The notes beneath the pieces were generated by a model that did not search any database, was not told the DNA's origin, and saw nothing but the letters and a program-made list of their open reading frames with translations. This document shows positions 8,353-17,084 of a stretch of DNA of 64,000 nt, piece by piece (within the stretch, counting starts at the first letter, position 1; each line of letters begins with the position of its first letter). A program made the position numbers and the translations under genes. Origin of the DNA: Terriglobales bacterium (GTDB lineage Bacteria; Acidobacteriota; Terriglobia; Terriglobales; Acidobacteriaceae); the NCBI GenBank assembly GCA_025936825.1, contig JAICSO010000004.1:1-64000 (forward strand), written 5' to 3'.

Positions 8353-9633
8353 GTGCCTTCGAATCGAAGATCCGGAATACAGATTGCCTGGAAGACGATC
8401 ACGTACCGCAGCGTGATCATGCTGATTTTGATGGGCTTGGCAATCCTTGCAGCGGGCACGCGACTGGCATTTCCGGAATTCACCCAGAACACGGTCAAAG
8501 CAGCAACCAACGTTTTTACCAATTTGCTGGAGCGGGTGGCTGCGCCGGATACCCTCAAGAGAGGGAACGAGGTTTCGCAGCAAGCGCATATTACGGCGCT
8601 GGACGGAACGGTGCGCATCAAGAAGGCGAGCAGCGATGCATGGGTGAAAGCCGATTACAGCGTACCCCTGGAAAAAGGTGACGTGATCCAGACCGGTCCG
8701 GAAGGCATGGCGAAAATCGCCTTCAACGACGGCACCAACTATACCGTCAAGCAAGACTCACTGATCGTGATTGCGGAGAACTCTGCCAACGATCATCAGC
8801 AGACAAGCGTTGCGGTGAATGTGACTACTGGAACGGTGGATCTGGCAACCGGGACCTATGTGCAGGGGTCGAGGTCGGAAGTGATTGTGGACGGCGCGAC
8901 GGCGTCTCTGGCCCCGGAAAGTGCGGCGCGGGTTCGGAAAGACTCGAAATCGAAACAGGATGAGCTGCTGATCACAAAAGGCGTGGGCACGGTCCAGCGC
9001 GGCGAGCAGACGGTACAGCTGACGGATTGGGAGAAGGCCAGTTTCAAGGCGGACACCATGGCGCCGATGGAGAAGGTGAAGGAGATTGGACCTCCGACGC
9101 CCATCTCGCCGGCCAACATGATGCCAATCTTTGCGCCCACTGAGGACAAGCCAATCGAATTCTCCTGGACGCCGATGACGAATGCGAAGGGTTATCGGCT
9201 ACAGATTTCGCGAAACCCATACTTCTCGTCGTTGATCGTGGATCGGAAGGTGACCTCTTCGGCGGTGATGGTATCGGGATTGACGGAAGGCCCGTACTAC
9301 TGGATGGTGCAGTCGTACGACGGGAACGATAAAGAATCAGCGGAGAGCGAGAAGAACAGGTTCACCATCATTGCGCACGAAGCAGACAGCGGGAAGATCC
9401 GGCTGGATCTTGACCCGCTGATTCAGCACGGCCGGGTGATCGAGTTGACCGGAAAAACCGAACCGAATGCGCGGGTGATGGTGAATGGGCACGAAGTGCC
9501 GGTAATTTTGTCGGACGGCAGCTTCCACTACTTTATGCCGCCCTTGCCGAATGGCGAGAGCACAATCACGATCACGGCGCAGAATGCACGCGGCGGCGTG
9601 AACACGCAGCAGCAGAAGGTCGTGATCCAATGA
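8353..9633 (+). CDS. Membrane-anchored FecR-domain protein
   Basis: This is a 426-residue protein with an N-terminal transmembrane helix (about residues 20-38), then a periplasmic FecR domain (about 78-180, including LEKGDVIQTGPEGMAKIAF and the NVTTGTVDLATG strand pattern), a fibronectin-III/Ig-like domain (about 250-340, SWTPMTNAKGYRLQIS) and a final Ig-like domain with ELTGKTEPNARVMVNG. Classical FecR regulates an ECF sigma factor, but no sigma-factor gene is adjacent, so a structural or sensory envelope role is more likely. It lies about 195 bp upstream of mreB on the same strand. The GTG start at 8353 has AGAGGA at good spacing. Confidence 0.82.
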   Translation: MPSNRRSGIQIAWKTITYRSVIMLILMGLAILAAGTRLAFPEFTQNTVKAATNVFTNLLERVAAPDTLKRGNEVSQQAHITALDGTVRIKKASSDAWVKADYSVPLEKGDVIQTGPEGMAKIAFNDGTNYTVKQDSLIVIAENSANDHQQTSVAVNVTTGTVDLATGTYVQGSRSEVIVDGATASLAPESAARVRKDSKSKQDELLITKGVGTVQRGEQTVQLTDWEKASFKADTMAPMEKVKEIGPPTPISPANMMPIFAPTEDKPIEFSWTPMTNAKGYRLQISRNPYFSSLIVDRKVTSSAVMVSGLTEGPYYWMVQSYDGNDKESAESEKNRFTIIAHEADSGKIRLDLDPLIQHGRVIELTGKTEPNARVMVNGHEVPVILSDGSFHYFMPPLPNGESTITITAQNARGGVNTQQQKVVIQ

Positions 9634-9678
9634 TGTTTACTTCTGCGAGCACGAAGGGCGCGGCGCCGGTAACTTTAG

Positions 9679-9709
9679 TTGCAATAGGGTCCGCGGTTTC
9701 CCATACAAT
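9679..9709 (+). promoter_or_regulatory. Candidate sigma-70-type promoter for mreBCD
   Basis: TTGCAA (9679-9684) and TACAAT (9704-9709) resemble -35 and -10 boxes, with a 19-bp spacer that is longer than the ideal 17. They lie about 120 bp upstream of the mreB start, which would leave a leader of roughly 110 bases. This is pattern recognition only. Confidence 0.35.
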
Positions 9710-9828
9710 AGAGGTACACAGGACCCAGATAAAACAGTTTCTGAAACTGCACAGGCCGTGAAGTTGGGCTGTCCCGGCGGTGTGTGCGGATTCAACTTCT
9801 ACGATCGATAAAGAGAGAAGCGGTAGGT

Positions 9829-10896
9829 ATGTCATCGAATAACGGATTTCACAACGGGTCCTCCCGTATCACCAATATGCGGTCGCTGTTCAGCATTTTC
9901 TCCAGCGACCTGGCGATCGATCTGGGTACCGCAAACACGCTGGTGTACGCACGGGGCAAAGGGATCGTGGTCAACGAGCCCTCCATTGTCGCCCTGAACA
10001 AGAACACCAACGAAGTCGAGGCCGTCGGCAAGGAAGCGAAAGAGATGCTCGGCCGCACACCTGGAAACATCGTTGCCATCAAGCCGATGAAGGACGGCGT
10101 GATCGCCGACTTCAAAGTCACCGAGAAGATGCTCAACTACTTCATCCAGAAGGCCCACAACCGCAAGATGCTGGTGCATCCGCGGATCGTGATTGGTGTG
10201 CCTTCGGAAATCACGCAGGTCGAAAAGCGCGCCGTCATGGATTCCGCGTATCGTGCCAAGGCCAGCGAAGTCTACCTCGTGGAACAGGCGATGGTGGCTG
10301 CCATTGGCGCGGGCCTGCCGATCACGGAGCCGTCGGGCAACATGGTCGTCGATATCGGCGGCGGAACGACCGACATCGCGGTGATTTCGTTGAGCGGCAT
10401 CGTTTATTCACGCTCGGTGCGCATGGCGGGTAATCAGATGGACGAAGCCATCATGAATTACCTGAAGCGCAAGTACAACTTGCTGGTCGGCGAGCGCACG
10501 GCGGAACAGATCAAGATGGAAATCGGTTCGGCGTATCCGCTGGACAAGCCTCTGACCATGGAGATCAAGGGCCGCAACCTGATCGAGGGCGTGCCGAAGA
10601 CGATTACAGTGGACGATAGCGAAATTCGTGAGGCGCTGAGCGAGTGCGTTTCGACCATCATGAATGCGGTGCGGGTGGCGCTGGAAAGAACGCCTCCGGA
10701 GCTTTCGGCGGACATCAGCGATCGTGGAATCGTGCTGACAGGTGGCGGCGCGCTGCTGAAGAATTTGGATAAGCGTATCCGCGAAGAAACCGGGTTGCCA
10801 GTTTCGATTGCTGACGATCCACTGTGCAGTGTGGTGCTTGGCACGGGCAAGATGCTAAGCGACTTCAAACTGCTGAGAAAGATTTCGATTGAATAG
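9829..10896 (+). CDS. mreB: Rod-shape-determining protein MreB
   Basis: This 355-residue bacterial actin polymerises in an ATP-dependent way under the cytoplasmic membrane and directs the elongation complex (MreC, MreD, PBP2, RodA). The actin-fold nucleotide-binding motifs are clear: [16 protein letters not shown] (phosphate 1), [16 protein letters not shown] (phosphate 2) and [15 protein letters not shown] (adenosine). Length agrees with the family (about 335-350), with about 15 extra N-terminal residues if translation starts at 9829. A start closer to [10 protein letters not shown] is also possible. It is the first gene of the mreBCD-mrdA-rodA cluster. Confidence 0.97.
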   Translation: MSSNNGFHNGSSRITNMRSLFSIFSSDLAIDLGTANTLVYARGKGIVVNEPSIVALNKNTNEVEAVGKEAKEMLGRTPGNIVAIKPMKDGVIADFKVTEKMLNYFIQKAHNRKMLVHPRIVIGVPSEITQVEKRAVMDSAYRAKASEVYLVEQAMVAAIGAGLPITEPSGNMVVDIGGGTTDIAVISLSGIVYSRSVRMAGNQMDEAIMNYLKRKYNLLVGERTAEQIKMEIGSAYPLDKPLTMEIKGRNLIEGVPKTITVDDSEIREALSECVSTIMNAVRVALERTPPELSADISDRGIVLTGGGALLKNLDKRIREETGLPVSIADDPLCSVVLGTGKMLSDFKLLRKISIE

Positions 10897-11057
10897 CCGT
10901 TAGCCATCAGCCCTCAGCCGTCAGGCTGATTAGGGCTTGATGCTGACGGAGATTAACCACGAAGCACGCGAAGTTACACGAAGGAGAAGCCCCCGCAGGT
11001 CGTCCCAGGTTCCTGATCTGACTTGCTGATAGCTGACGGCTGAAGGCTGACAGCTGA
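10895..11057. repeat. Inverted period-7 arms around a CACGAAG repeat, mreB-mreC spacer
   Basis: The left arm (10895-10924) is built of TCAGCCN-type heptamers and the right arm (11024-11057) of GCTGANN-type heptamers, so they are complementary and could form a long imperfect stem. Between them lies an ACCACGAAGCACGCGAAG array (10953-10985) like that at 7992-8205. The spacer separates mreB from mreC within an otherwise compact operon. Confidence 0.7.
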
Positions 11058-11061
11058 GTTT

Positions 11062-12390
11062 ATGGACACTTTCATAGGCCGCTATCGTAATGTGAGCATC
11101 CTCGCAGCGGCCGTTTTCCTGCAATTAATCGGGCTCGCCTACCAGGTGAAGAAGCAGACGAGCAAAGACTCCGAGGAGTCGAGCCGGCTACTTCGGGTGT
11201 GGGCGATTTCCGCGATCACTCCGTTAGAAAAGGGGATTGTGCGCCTGCAAACGGGTACGGGCAATCTCTGGCACAACTACGTTTACTTGCGTGGAGTGCG
11301 GCAGGAGAACCGTGATCTGCAAGAAAAACTGCAGAAACTGCAACTGGAGCAAGTTCGCTTACAGCAGGACGCGACCCAGGCGCGGCGCTTGCAGTCGCTG
11401 CTCGGTTTCAAAGAACAATTCATCGATCAGACCATTGCAGCGCAGGTGATTGGGTCGAGTGGCAGCGAGCAGTCGCGCGTGGTTTACATCGATAAAGGCT
11501 CGACGGACGGCATCAAGGAAGGCATGCCAGTCATCTCCGCGGAAGGAATCGTCGGCAAAGTCATTCTGGTGCAGTCGAGTGTCTCGCAGGTGCTGCTCAT
11601 CAATGACCAGACCAGCGGCGTGGGGACGATCCTGGAGCAATCGCGCTTACAGGGAGTGTTGAAGGGCCGGGCGTCGGGCCAGTTAGTTCTCGACAAAGTC
11701 ATGTCGGAAGAGGATGTGAAGACCGGCGAGCGCGTGCTGACCAGCGGCGGCGATCAGATCTTCCCGAAAGGGCTGCCGGTAGGGACCATTGGCGAGGTCA
11801 AGCGCGGCGGCGAATTCCTGCAGGTACAGGTGAAGCCGGCTGCGGCACTGAACCATTTGGAAGAAGTCCTCGTCATCACCAAGAAGCGGGAACGCGAGCC
11901 GGACAAGGCGGCGGTGAGTTCAATGCGAGCGGCCGACATCCTGGCGCAGCGCCTGCCGCAGGTGCCCGACAAGCCGGCAGAACCTGCGAAGACCGGCTCA
12001 CAAATCATCGGTTCAACGAATTTAACGAAACCTGCGACCGCAGGGGGTATGGCGCCTGGAGTTGCGCAGCCGAAGCCCACGATCGGGGCGAGTGTGCCTT
12101 CGCCAGGCACTCAGCCGAAACCGATTGCGCCAGTACCCACGGGAACGACGCAGACGACAACTCATCCAGCAACTTTAGGATCTGTTCCGCTTACGACCAA
12201 GCCAGTTCAGTCGAGGCCGCTGCAGAACGGGGCATCGGGAAATGCTCAGGCAACTTCTCAGCCAAAGGCAACACCAGCCGGAACGGCCCCGGCAGCAACT
12301 ACTGTGAAGAAGCCGGCAGCGCAACCGGCCCAGACTACCCCACCGATACAGACTGCTCCACAATCCGACACGGGAGACACACCTCAATAG
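11062..12390 (+). CDS. mreC: Rod-shape-determining protein MreC with long C-terminal extension
   Basis: This is a 442-residue, single-pass, mostly periplasmic scaffold of the elongation complex. It has a transmembrane helix (about residues 12-28), a coiled-coil (about 75-115, ENRDLQEKLQKLQLEQVRLQ) and the two-barrel MreC core (to about 276), with AAQVIGSSGSEQSRVVYIDK and GDQIFPKGLPVGTIGEV as typical motifs. The final roughly 165 residues are rich in Pro, Thr, Ala and Gln and look disordered; they are absent from the E. coli protein. mreD starts immediately afterwards, so the genes are probably co-translated. Confidence 0.95.
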   Translation: MDTFIGRYRNVSILAAAVFLQLIGLAYQVKKQTSKDSEESSRLLRVWAISAITPLEKGIVRLQTGTGNLWHNYVYLRGVRQENRDLQEKLQKLQLEQVRLQQDATQARRLQSLLGFKEQFIDQTIAAQVIGSSGSEQSRVVYIDKGSTDGIKEGMPVISAEGIVGKVILVQSSVSQVLLINDQTSGVGTILEQSRLQGVLKGRASGQLVLDKVMSEEDVKTGERVLTSGGDQIFPKGLPVGTIGEVKRGGEFLQVQVKPAAALNHLEEVLVITKKREREPDKAAVSSMRAADILAQRLPQVPDKPAEPAKTGSQIIGSTNLTKPATAGGMAPGVAQPKPTIGASVPSPGTQPKPIAPVPTGTTQTTTHPATLGSVPLTTKPVQSRPLQNGASGNAQATSQPKATPAGTAPAATTVKKPAAQPAQTTPPIQTAPQSDTGDTPQ

Positions 12391-12391
12391 C

Positions 12392-12910
12392 GTGGCTGTC
12401 AGCTATACATCCCGGGAGCAAATTGAGGTTTACCGGTTCAGTTGGCCGGTAGCGATTCTCATACCGTTGTTGGCGATCTTTCTGCAGGCGTTCTTGCCCC
12501 TGCGTTTTTCATTCTTCTCAATTTTCGATCTGCCGCTGCTGATAGTGATCTTTTTCGCCATGGCACGACGAAGCCAGGTTGCAGGCCTTATGACGGGCGC
12601 GGTGATCGGGCTGTTGCAAGACTCGCTGACTCACCATCCACTCGGCGTATACGGAATTGCCAAAACGGTTGTGGGTTATGGCGCATCGTCCTTGGGCGTG
12701 AAGCTTGATGTCGAGAGTGTGGGCACTCGACTGCTGGTGACGAGCGGGTTCTACGTGGTCCATCAGATCATTTACTTCACGATTGCGCGGCTGCTGGTCG
12801 GGCTGGACCTGCACTGGGTTTGGTCGCGCGAGCTAATAGCCGCCGTGGCCAACGCGGTCGTGGGCGTGCTGTTGTTTACGCTGATGGATAGGCTGAAGGA
12901 GAGAGCGTAG
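12392..12910 (+). CDS. mreD: Rod-shape-determining protein MreD
   Basis: This is a 172-residue integral membrane protein with about five hydrophobic helices, as expected for MreD (about 160-170 residues). It links MreC to the membrane-embedded elongation machinery. The GTG start at 12392 lies one base after the mreC stop. Its identity rests on length, hydrophobicity and position, plus family-like features such as GLLQDSLTHHPLGVYGIAKT. Confidence 0.9.
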   Translation: MAVSYTSREQIEVYRFSWPVAILIPLLAIFLQAFLPLRFSFFSIFDLPLLIVIFFAMARRSQVAGLMTGAVIGLLQDSLTHHPLGVYGIAKTVVGYGASSLGVKLDVESVGTRLLVTSGFYVVHQIIYFTIARLLVGLDLHWVWSRELIAAVANAVVGVLLFTLMDRLKERA

Positions 12911-12914
12911 GAGC

Positions 12915-12934
12915 GGTTGTTGGTTAGTGGCTCA
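12915..12934. repeat. Left arm of imperfect inverted repeat flanking vapBC
   Basis: GGTTGTTGGTTAGTGGCTCA matches the reverse complement of 13767-13786 at 15 of 20 positions. It lies four bases after the mreD stop codon. The arms bracket the toxin-antitoxin pair inside the mre operon. Confidence 0.6.
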
Positions 12935-12972
12935 GCCATGATCGGTGAGGGGCGGCTGCAAACAACTGAGGT

Positions 12973-13350
12973 TTACCAAACCACGCGGTTGCTGCCTTGG
13001 ACCAAATCGAAGTGCCGATCCCGACTACAAATTGCTAGTGAGTACTGGCGGCCCAGGGCGGCGATCCAGGCGTCGTTGGAAGGAATCGGGGTACCTGCTT
13101 TCCTCAGTTCAGAACGGATAAGGCTATAAGCAACCGCCGTCTTCTCGTCAACCTCCAAAATCCGGAACTGCCGAAGATATTCCCCCAGCCACCTGTCATA
13201 ACGCACCTGATCCCGCGAATGCAGGATTCCGTAGCGGTATTCGCCAAGGGCGATCACCGGAACCGCAACCTGGGAGGCTTGGGTCAGGATCGGCTTAAGC
13301 GCAGGGTCACCATCCGCGAGCGCCGACAGAGCGTTGGTGTCGAGGATCAA
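12973..13350 (-). CDS. vapC: VapC-type PIN-domain toxin
   Basis: This is a 125-residue endoribonuclease toxin. The four PIN-domain acidic residues are present: Asp4 (MILDTNAL), Glu37 (ALGEYRYG), Asp93 (PSNDAWIAA) and Asp111 (CSRDRHFD). VapC toxins are Mg-dependent RNases that cut tRNA or rRNA and are held inactive by VapB. The start overlaps the end of vapB by four bases (ATGA), the usual translational coupling. The pair runs against the surrounding cell-shape genes. Confidence 0.92.
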   Translation of the reverse strand: MILDTNALSALADGDPALKPILTQASQVAVPVIALGEYRYGILHSRDQVRYDRWLGEYLRQFRILEVDEKTAVAYSLIRSELRKAGTPIPSNDAWIAALGRQYSLAICSRDRHFDLVQGSNRVVW

Positions 13351-13598
13351 AGCTTATCCTCAGGTTCGATCTGCTCGAATTCTTCCTCGATGAACTTGTT
13401 GATCCTGGCCGTTTCCTCCCTGAGGTGCCGTAGCTTTCCAAACGCCGCCATCCAAGGCTTGCCGTCAGCCTTATTACTGCCATCGAGTTTCTCTTTCACC
13501 GCCTCGGTGACAAATTGACGCAGAGGGATCCCGCGATCCGCCGCGGCTGACTTCGCCCGCCGAAATATAGGGTCGGGGATTTCCAAGGTGGTCTTCAT
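13347..13598 (-). CDS. vapB: VapB-type ribbon-helix-helix antitoxin
   Basis: This 83-residue protein has an N-terminal ribbon-helix-helix DNA-binding segment (MKTTLEIPDPIFRRAKSAAA) and a C-terminal acidic tail (FIEEEFEQIEPEDKL) of the kind that wraps the toxin active site. Antitoxins of this type dimerise, neutralise VapC and repress their own promoter. A near-perfect palindrome 13 bp upstream (13611-13624) is a good operator candidate. Confidence 0.88.
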   Translation of the reverse strand: MKTTLEIPDPIFRRAKSAAADRGIPLRQFVTEAVKEKLDGSNKADGKPWMAAFGKLRHLREETARINKFIEEEFEQIEPEDKL

Positions 13599-13610
13599 TT
13601 GCCTAATGTT

Positions 13611-13624
13611 CCCATATTTATGGG
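13611..13624. promoter_or_regulatory. Candidate VapB operator palindrome
   Basis: CCCATATTTATGGG is a six-base inverted repeat (CCCATA/TATGGG) with a 2-nt AT spacer, placed 13 bp upstream of the vapB start codon. Ribbon-helix-helix antitoxins bind such short palindromes for autoregulation. Assignment is inferred from position and symmetry. Confidence 0.6.
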
Positions 13625-13766
13625 AGCCAATGCAAGATGCCAGGAATAGTGCCAGGTCCCCCTGAACTGAGGTCCTGTTTGTGACTTTGGTTTGCCAATT
13701 GTTCTTTCCTCAAAGCAGAGTAGATTTAAAATTAAGTTAACTGATGCTCTCCCGCCGCAACGCTAA

Positions 13767-13786
13767 AGAGCCAACAGCCAACAACT
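13767..13786. repeat. Right arm of imperfect inverted repeat flanking vapBC
   Basis: AGAGCCAACAGCCAACAACT is complementary to 12915-12934 at 15 of 20 positions and contains the heptamer AGCCAAC twice. It lies 14 bp upstream of the mrdA start codon. The 13599-13799 spacer otherwise holds only the vapB operator and probably promoter sequence. Confidence 0.6.
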
Positions 13787-13799
13787 AATCGCCGATTTT

Positions 13800-15770
13800 A
13801 TGTTTGGCCGCGACGAAAAACCCTCGCAAATCCGCCTGACCGCAGTTCAGTACATCATCCTGGTCATTTTTCTCGTGCTGGCGTACGGATTGTGGCGGCT
13901 GCAAGTTTCGCAGAGCGATTACTACCAGGCAGCGGCTGAACAGAACCGAATTCGCAACGTTCCCATCCTTGCCCCGCGCGGAAGAATTGTGGACCGCAAC
14001 GGCCGGATCATCGTCGACAACTACCGCTCGGTGACGGCGATGCTTCTGCGCGATTCCTCGCGCGACCTGATGGTGGATGCGGACGCGATTGCTTCGGGCC
14101 TGCACATGGATCCGAAGGAAGTGAAAGAGAAGATCCGGCGATTCGCGTACACGCCGCAGTATCAGCCGATTTATTTGAAGGAAGACATCACGCCGGATGA
14201 AGAGGCTTTCATCGAGGCGCATCGGACCGAGTTGCCCGAACTCGACACGATCATGGCGTACCGGCGGCTGTATCCGCTGAAGGGATTCATGGCGCACGTG
14301 ATCGGCTATGTGGGCGAAGTCAGCGAGGGCATGCTGAACCAGCCGCGATTCGAGCTCTACAACCCGGGGGACATCGTTGGGCAGTCTGGGGTCGAGCTGG
14401 AATATAACGACCTACTGATGGGCAAGAACGGTTCGCGGCAAGTGCTGGTTGACAGTCACGGGCGCGAAGTCGGAAAGCCCCTCGAAGAGAAGCCCGCAGA
14501 AGCGGGTAAACAACTGAAGTTGACGATCGATATTGATTTGCAGATCGCGGCGGAGGAAGCCCTCGGTGACAAGAACGGCGCGATTGTCGCGATGGATCCC
14601 CATACCGGCGAGATTCTCGCGATGGTAAGCCGGCCTACCTTCGATCCGAATGATTTCGCGGTGCACATCACTAATAAGGACTGGAACAAGCTGGTCAATG
14701 ATCCGGACAAGCCACTGTTGAACAAAGCCATTCAGGCCCAACTCGCGCCAGGGTCGACGTTCAAGATCATCATGTCGGTGGCGGGATGGCAGGAAAACAT
14801 TGCGCAGACGATGACGGTGCACTGCAACGGCGGCCAGGAGTTCTACGGCAGGCGCTTTGGGTGCTGGGTGAAGAGCGGACATGGCGAAGTTGATTTGACT
14901 AAGGCCATCTACCAGTCATGCGACGTCTTCTTCTATAACCTCGCGAATAAGTTGGGCATTGAACGCGTCGCAAAGTACGCAACCATGTTTGGACTGGGCC
15001 AGAAGACGGGAGTCGATCTTCCGCAAGAAGTCTCTGGGGTAGTGCCTTCGGAAGAATGGAAGTTGAGGAACTTCCGTCAGAAATGGTTTGCAGGGGAAAC
15101 CATTTCGGTCGGCATTGGCCAGGGCGCTTTGGCGGTGACGCCCGTGCAACTCACGCGGGCGATTGCGGCGATTTCGATGGATGGACGCATGGTTACGCCC
15201 CATGTGGCTGACCCGACGGGATTGCCGTCGAACTATCTGGAAGTGAATCACTACGACCAGGTGAACAGCATTCCGGTCGATCCAAACGGTTACACCATAA
15301 TCACAGATGCGATGAGCCGCGTGTTGCTGCCGGAAGGCACCGCGCCTTCAGCACATATTCCAGGAATTGATATTGCCGGCAAAACCGGATCGGCGCAGGT
15401 GGTTTCACTGGCGACGCGGGCCAAGCACGCGAATGACGAAGACCTGGCGCAGAACGGATGGTTCGTAGGATTTACGCCAAGACGGAACCCGGATGTTGTG
15501 GTTGGGATCCTCTTCCAGGGTGGTGAGCACGGGCGACTGGCGGCGCGCGTTGCCACTCAGGTGATTAAGGCCTATGTCGACAAGCAACGCCGGCAGCCGA
15601 CCGGTTTGGCGAACGAAAAGCCAGCCAGCAATGGCAAGGCGGAGATCGGCGCGATCTGGACTTCTCCCGATAAAGACGGCGACGGCGAGAAGCTGGAGAT
15701 GGGGCATCTGGCGGTGGCGCTGCCGAAGAAGCCGCTGCCGCTGGCATTGGCGGCGCCAGGGATGAGATAG
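13800..15770 (+). CDS. mrdA: Penicillin-binding protein 2 (transpeptidase)
   Basis: This is a 656-residue class B penicillin-binding protein that cross-links peptidoglycan during elongation, working with RodA. It has one N-terminal transmembrane helix (about residues 14-33), a PBP dimerisation domain (APRGRIVDRNGRIIVDN, and the GQSGVELEYNDLLMG block) and a C-terminal transpeptidase. Catalytic motifs are STFK with Ser319, SCD at Ser373 in place of SxN, and KTGSAQ at Lys528. SCD is common in PBP2. The C-terminal 60 residues are low complexity. It is separated from mreD by vapBC, so it may have its own promoter in 13599-13799. Confidence 0.96.
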   Translation: MFGRDEKPSQIRLTAVQYIILVIFLVLAYGLWRLQVSQSDYYQAAAEQNRIRNVPILAPRGRIVDRNGRIIVDNYRSVTAMLLRDSSRDLMVDADAIASGLHMDPKEVKEKIRRFAYTPQYQPIYLKEDITPDEEAFIEAHRTELPELDTIMAYRRLYPLKGFMAHVIGYVGEVSEGMLNQPRFELYNPGDIVGQSGVELEYNDLLMGKNGSRQVLVDSHGREVGKPLEEKPAEAGKQLKLTIDIDLQIAAEEALGDKNGAIVAMDPHTGEILAMVSRPTFDPNDFAVHITNKDWNKLVNDPDKPLLNKAIQAQLAPGSTFKIIMSVAGWQENIAQTMTVHCNGGQEFYGRRFGCWVKSGHGEVDLTKAIYQSCDVFFYNLANKLGIERVAKYATMFGLGQKTGVDLPQEVSGVVPSEEWKLRNFRQKWFAGETISVGIGQGALAVTPVQLTRAIAAISMDGRMVTPHVADPTGLPSNYLEVNHYDQVNSIPVDPNGYTIITDAMSRVLLPEGTAPSAHIPGIDIAGKTGSAQVVSLATRAKHANDEDLAQNGWFVGFTPRRNPDVVVGILFQGGEHGRLAARVATQVIKAYVDKQRRQPTGLANEKPASNGKAEIGAIWTSPDKDGDGEKLEMGHLAVALPKKPLPLALAAPGMR

Positions 15771-15778
15771 AACATGGA

Positions 15779-15879
15779 GGACAGCCGCCCTCGGCTGTCC
15801 GGCTCGGCACAGCCGAGCAGTTTGTGCGTTGAGTAACCTGTCGAGCTTCGCTCGACTGGACAGCCGAGGGCGGCTGTCC
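15779..15879. repeat. Nested palindromes between mrdA and rodA
   Basis: A 22-bp segment at 15779-15800 (GGACAGCCGCCC...) is the exact reverse complement of 15858-15879. Each arm is itself nearly palindromic. Inside are further hairpins: GGCTCGGCACAGCCGAGC (15801-15818) and GTCGAGCTTCGCTCGAC (15840-15856). The whole 101-bp element could fold into a multi-branched structure. It begins a few bases after the mrdA stop and ends just before rodA, with no T-tract. Confidence 0.88.
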
Positions 15880-15893
15880 CTACGTTGTTTTTT

Positions 15894-16979
15894 ATGGCAC
15901 GTTACGTTTCATTCAAAGATTTCGATTGGGCGCTGGTGGGCTTCGTGCTGATCATCTGCACGCTGGGCGTGTTTGAGATCCACAGCGCGACCGTGCACAC
16001 CAAGTTTGCGGGCGCGCACATCAAGCAGGTGTACTGGATCCTGGGCGGGTTGGCGGGCATGTTGATCATGAGCCTGCTGAACTATCACATGCTGCTCGAA
16101 AAGGTTCATTGGATGTACATCGGGGCGGTCGCCTCCCTCATGACGGTCCTGATTTTTGGTCAGAAGTACCTGGGGGCTCGGCGCTGGGTGAAGCTGCCGG
16201 GCGGGATTCACTTTCAGCCGTCGGAGTGGGTGAAGCTAATCCTGATCCTCGCAGTCGCGAAATACTTCGCGGAACAACATCACAAAGACCTTACCTGGTC
16301 GGATTTCGTGAAAGCGGGTGCGATTGTCGGCGTACCCATGCTGATGGTTCTGGCGCAGCCTGACCTCGGCACGGCGTTGACCTATATTCCGATTGCGGTG
16401 ATGGGACTGTTTCTCGGCGGTCTGCACTGGAAACAGGCGGCGGTGGTCCTACTGCTGGCAGGCTTGGCAATGCCATTGGCGTGGCATCACTTAAAGCCAT
16501 ATCAGAAGGACCGGCTGGTCAGCTTTATGGAGCCGGATGCGGATGCGAAAGGCTCCGGGTACCAGGTTAAGCAGTCATTGATCGCGGTGGGATCGGGCGG
16601 TTTGTTCGGCAGCAGCGAGGAATCGCAGACTCGGCTGTCGTTCCTTCCCGTCCCGCAGACGGACTTCATTTTTGCGGCTTTTTCGGAAGGCCATGGTTTT
16701 GTGGGGGCCATGGGGGTTCTGCTGCTATACTTCATAGTGCTGATGCGTTTGACGCAGAACGCGCAAACAGCGCCCGACCGCGCTGGCACGTTTCTGGTGA
16801 TGGGTGTGGTGGCGGTACTAACCTTCCACATTCTGGTCAACGTCGGCATGGTGCTTGGCTTTATGCCGGTCACCGGAATACCTTTGCCATTAATGAGTTA
16901 TGGCGGGTCTTCGGTACTGTTTATGTTTCTCGCGCTGGGGATGGTGATGAACGTCCGCATGCGCCGCTTCGTAAATTGA
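15894..16979 (+). CDS. rodA: Peptidoglycan glycosyltransferase RodA (SEDS family)
   Basis: This is a 361-residue polytopic membrane protein of the SEDS family, which polymerises glycan strands from lipid II together with PBP2. About ten hydrophobic helices are present. Typical SEDS motifs include KYLGARRWVKL, FQPSEWVKLILILAVAKYF, AQPDLGTALTYIPI, LPVPQTDFIFAAFSEGHGFVG (read in part) and the C-terminal TGIPLPLMSYGGSSVLFMF. The ATG at 15894 (ARYVSFKDFDW) is preferred to a TTG nine bases upstream. It ends the cell-shape cluster. Confidence 0.96.
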   Translation: MARYVSFKDFDWALVGFVLIICTLGVFEIHSATVHTKFAGAHIKQVYWILGGLAGMLIMSLLNYHMLLEKVHWMYIGAVASLMTVLIFGQKYLGARRWVKLPGGIHFQPSEWVKLILILAVAKYFAEQHHKDLTWSDFVKAGAIVGVPMLMVLAQPDLGTALTYIPIAVMGLFLGGLHWKQAAVVLLLAGLAMPLAWHHLKPYQKDRLVSFMEPDADAKGSGYQVKQSLIAVGSGGLFGSSEESQTRLSFLPVPQTDFIFAAFSEGHGFVGAMGVLLLYFIVLMRLTQNAQTAPDRAGTFLVMGVVAVLTFHILVNVGMVLGFMPVTGIPLPLMSYGGSSVLFMFLALGMVMNVRMRRFVN

Positions 16980-17084
16980 CGCACCGCCCGTATTCCGCGG
17001 ACACTTGCGAAGAATGCGAGCAAGGGATCAGGTAAGCTGGTCGGCAAAATTGCCCACCAGAGTTAGTGATGTAGATGTAGGGTT

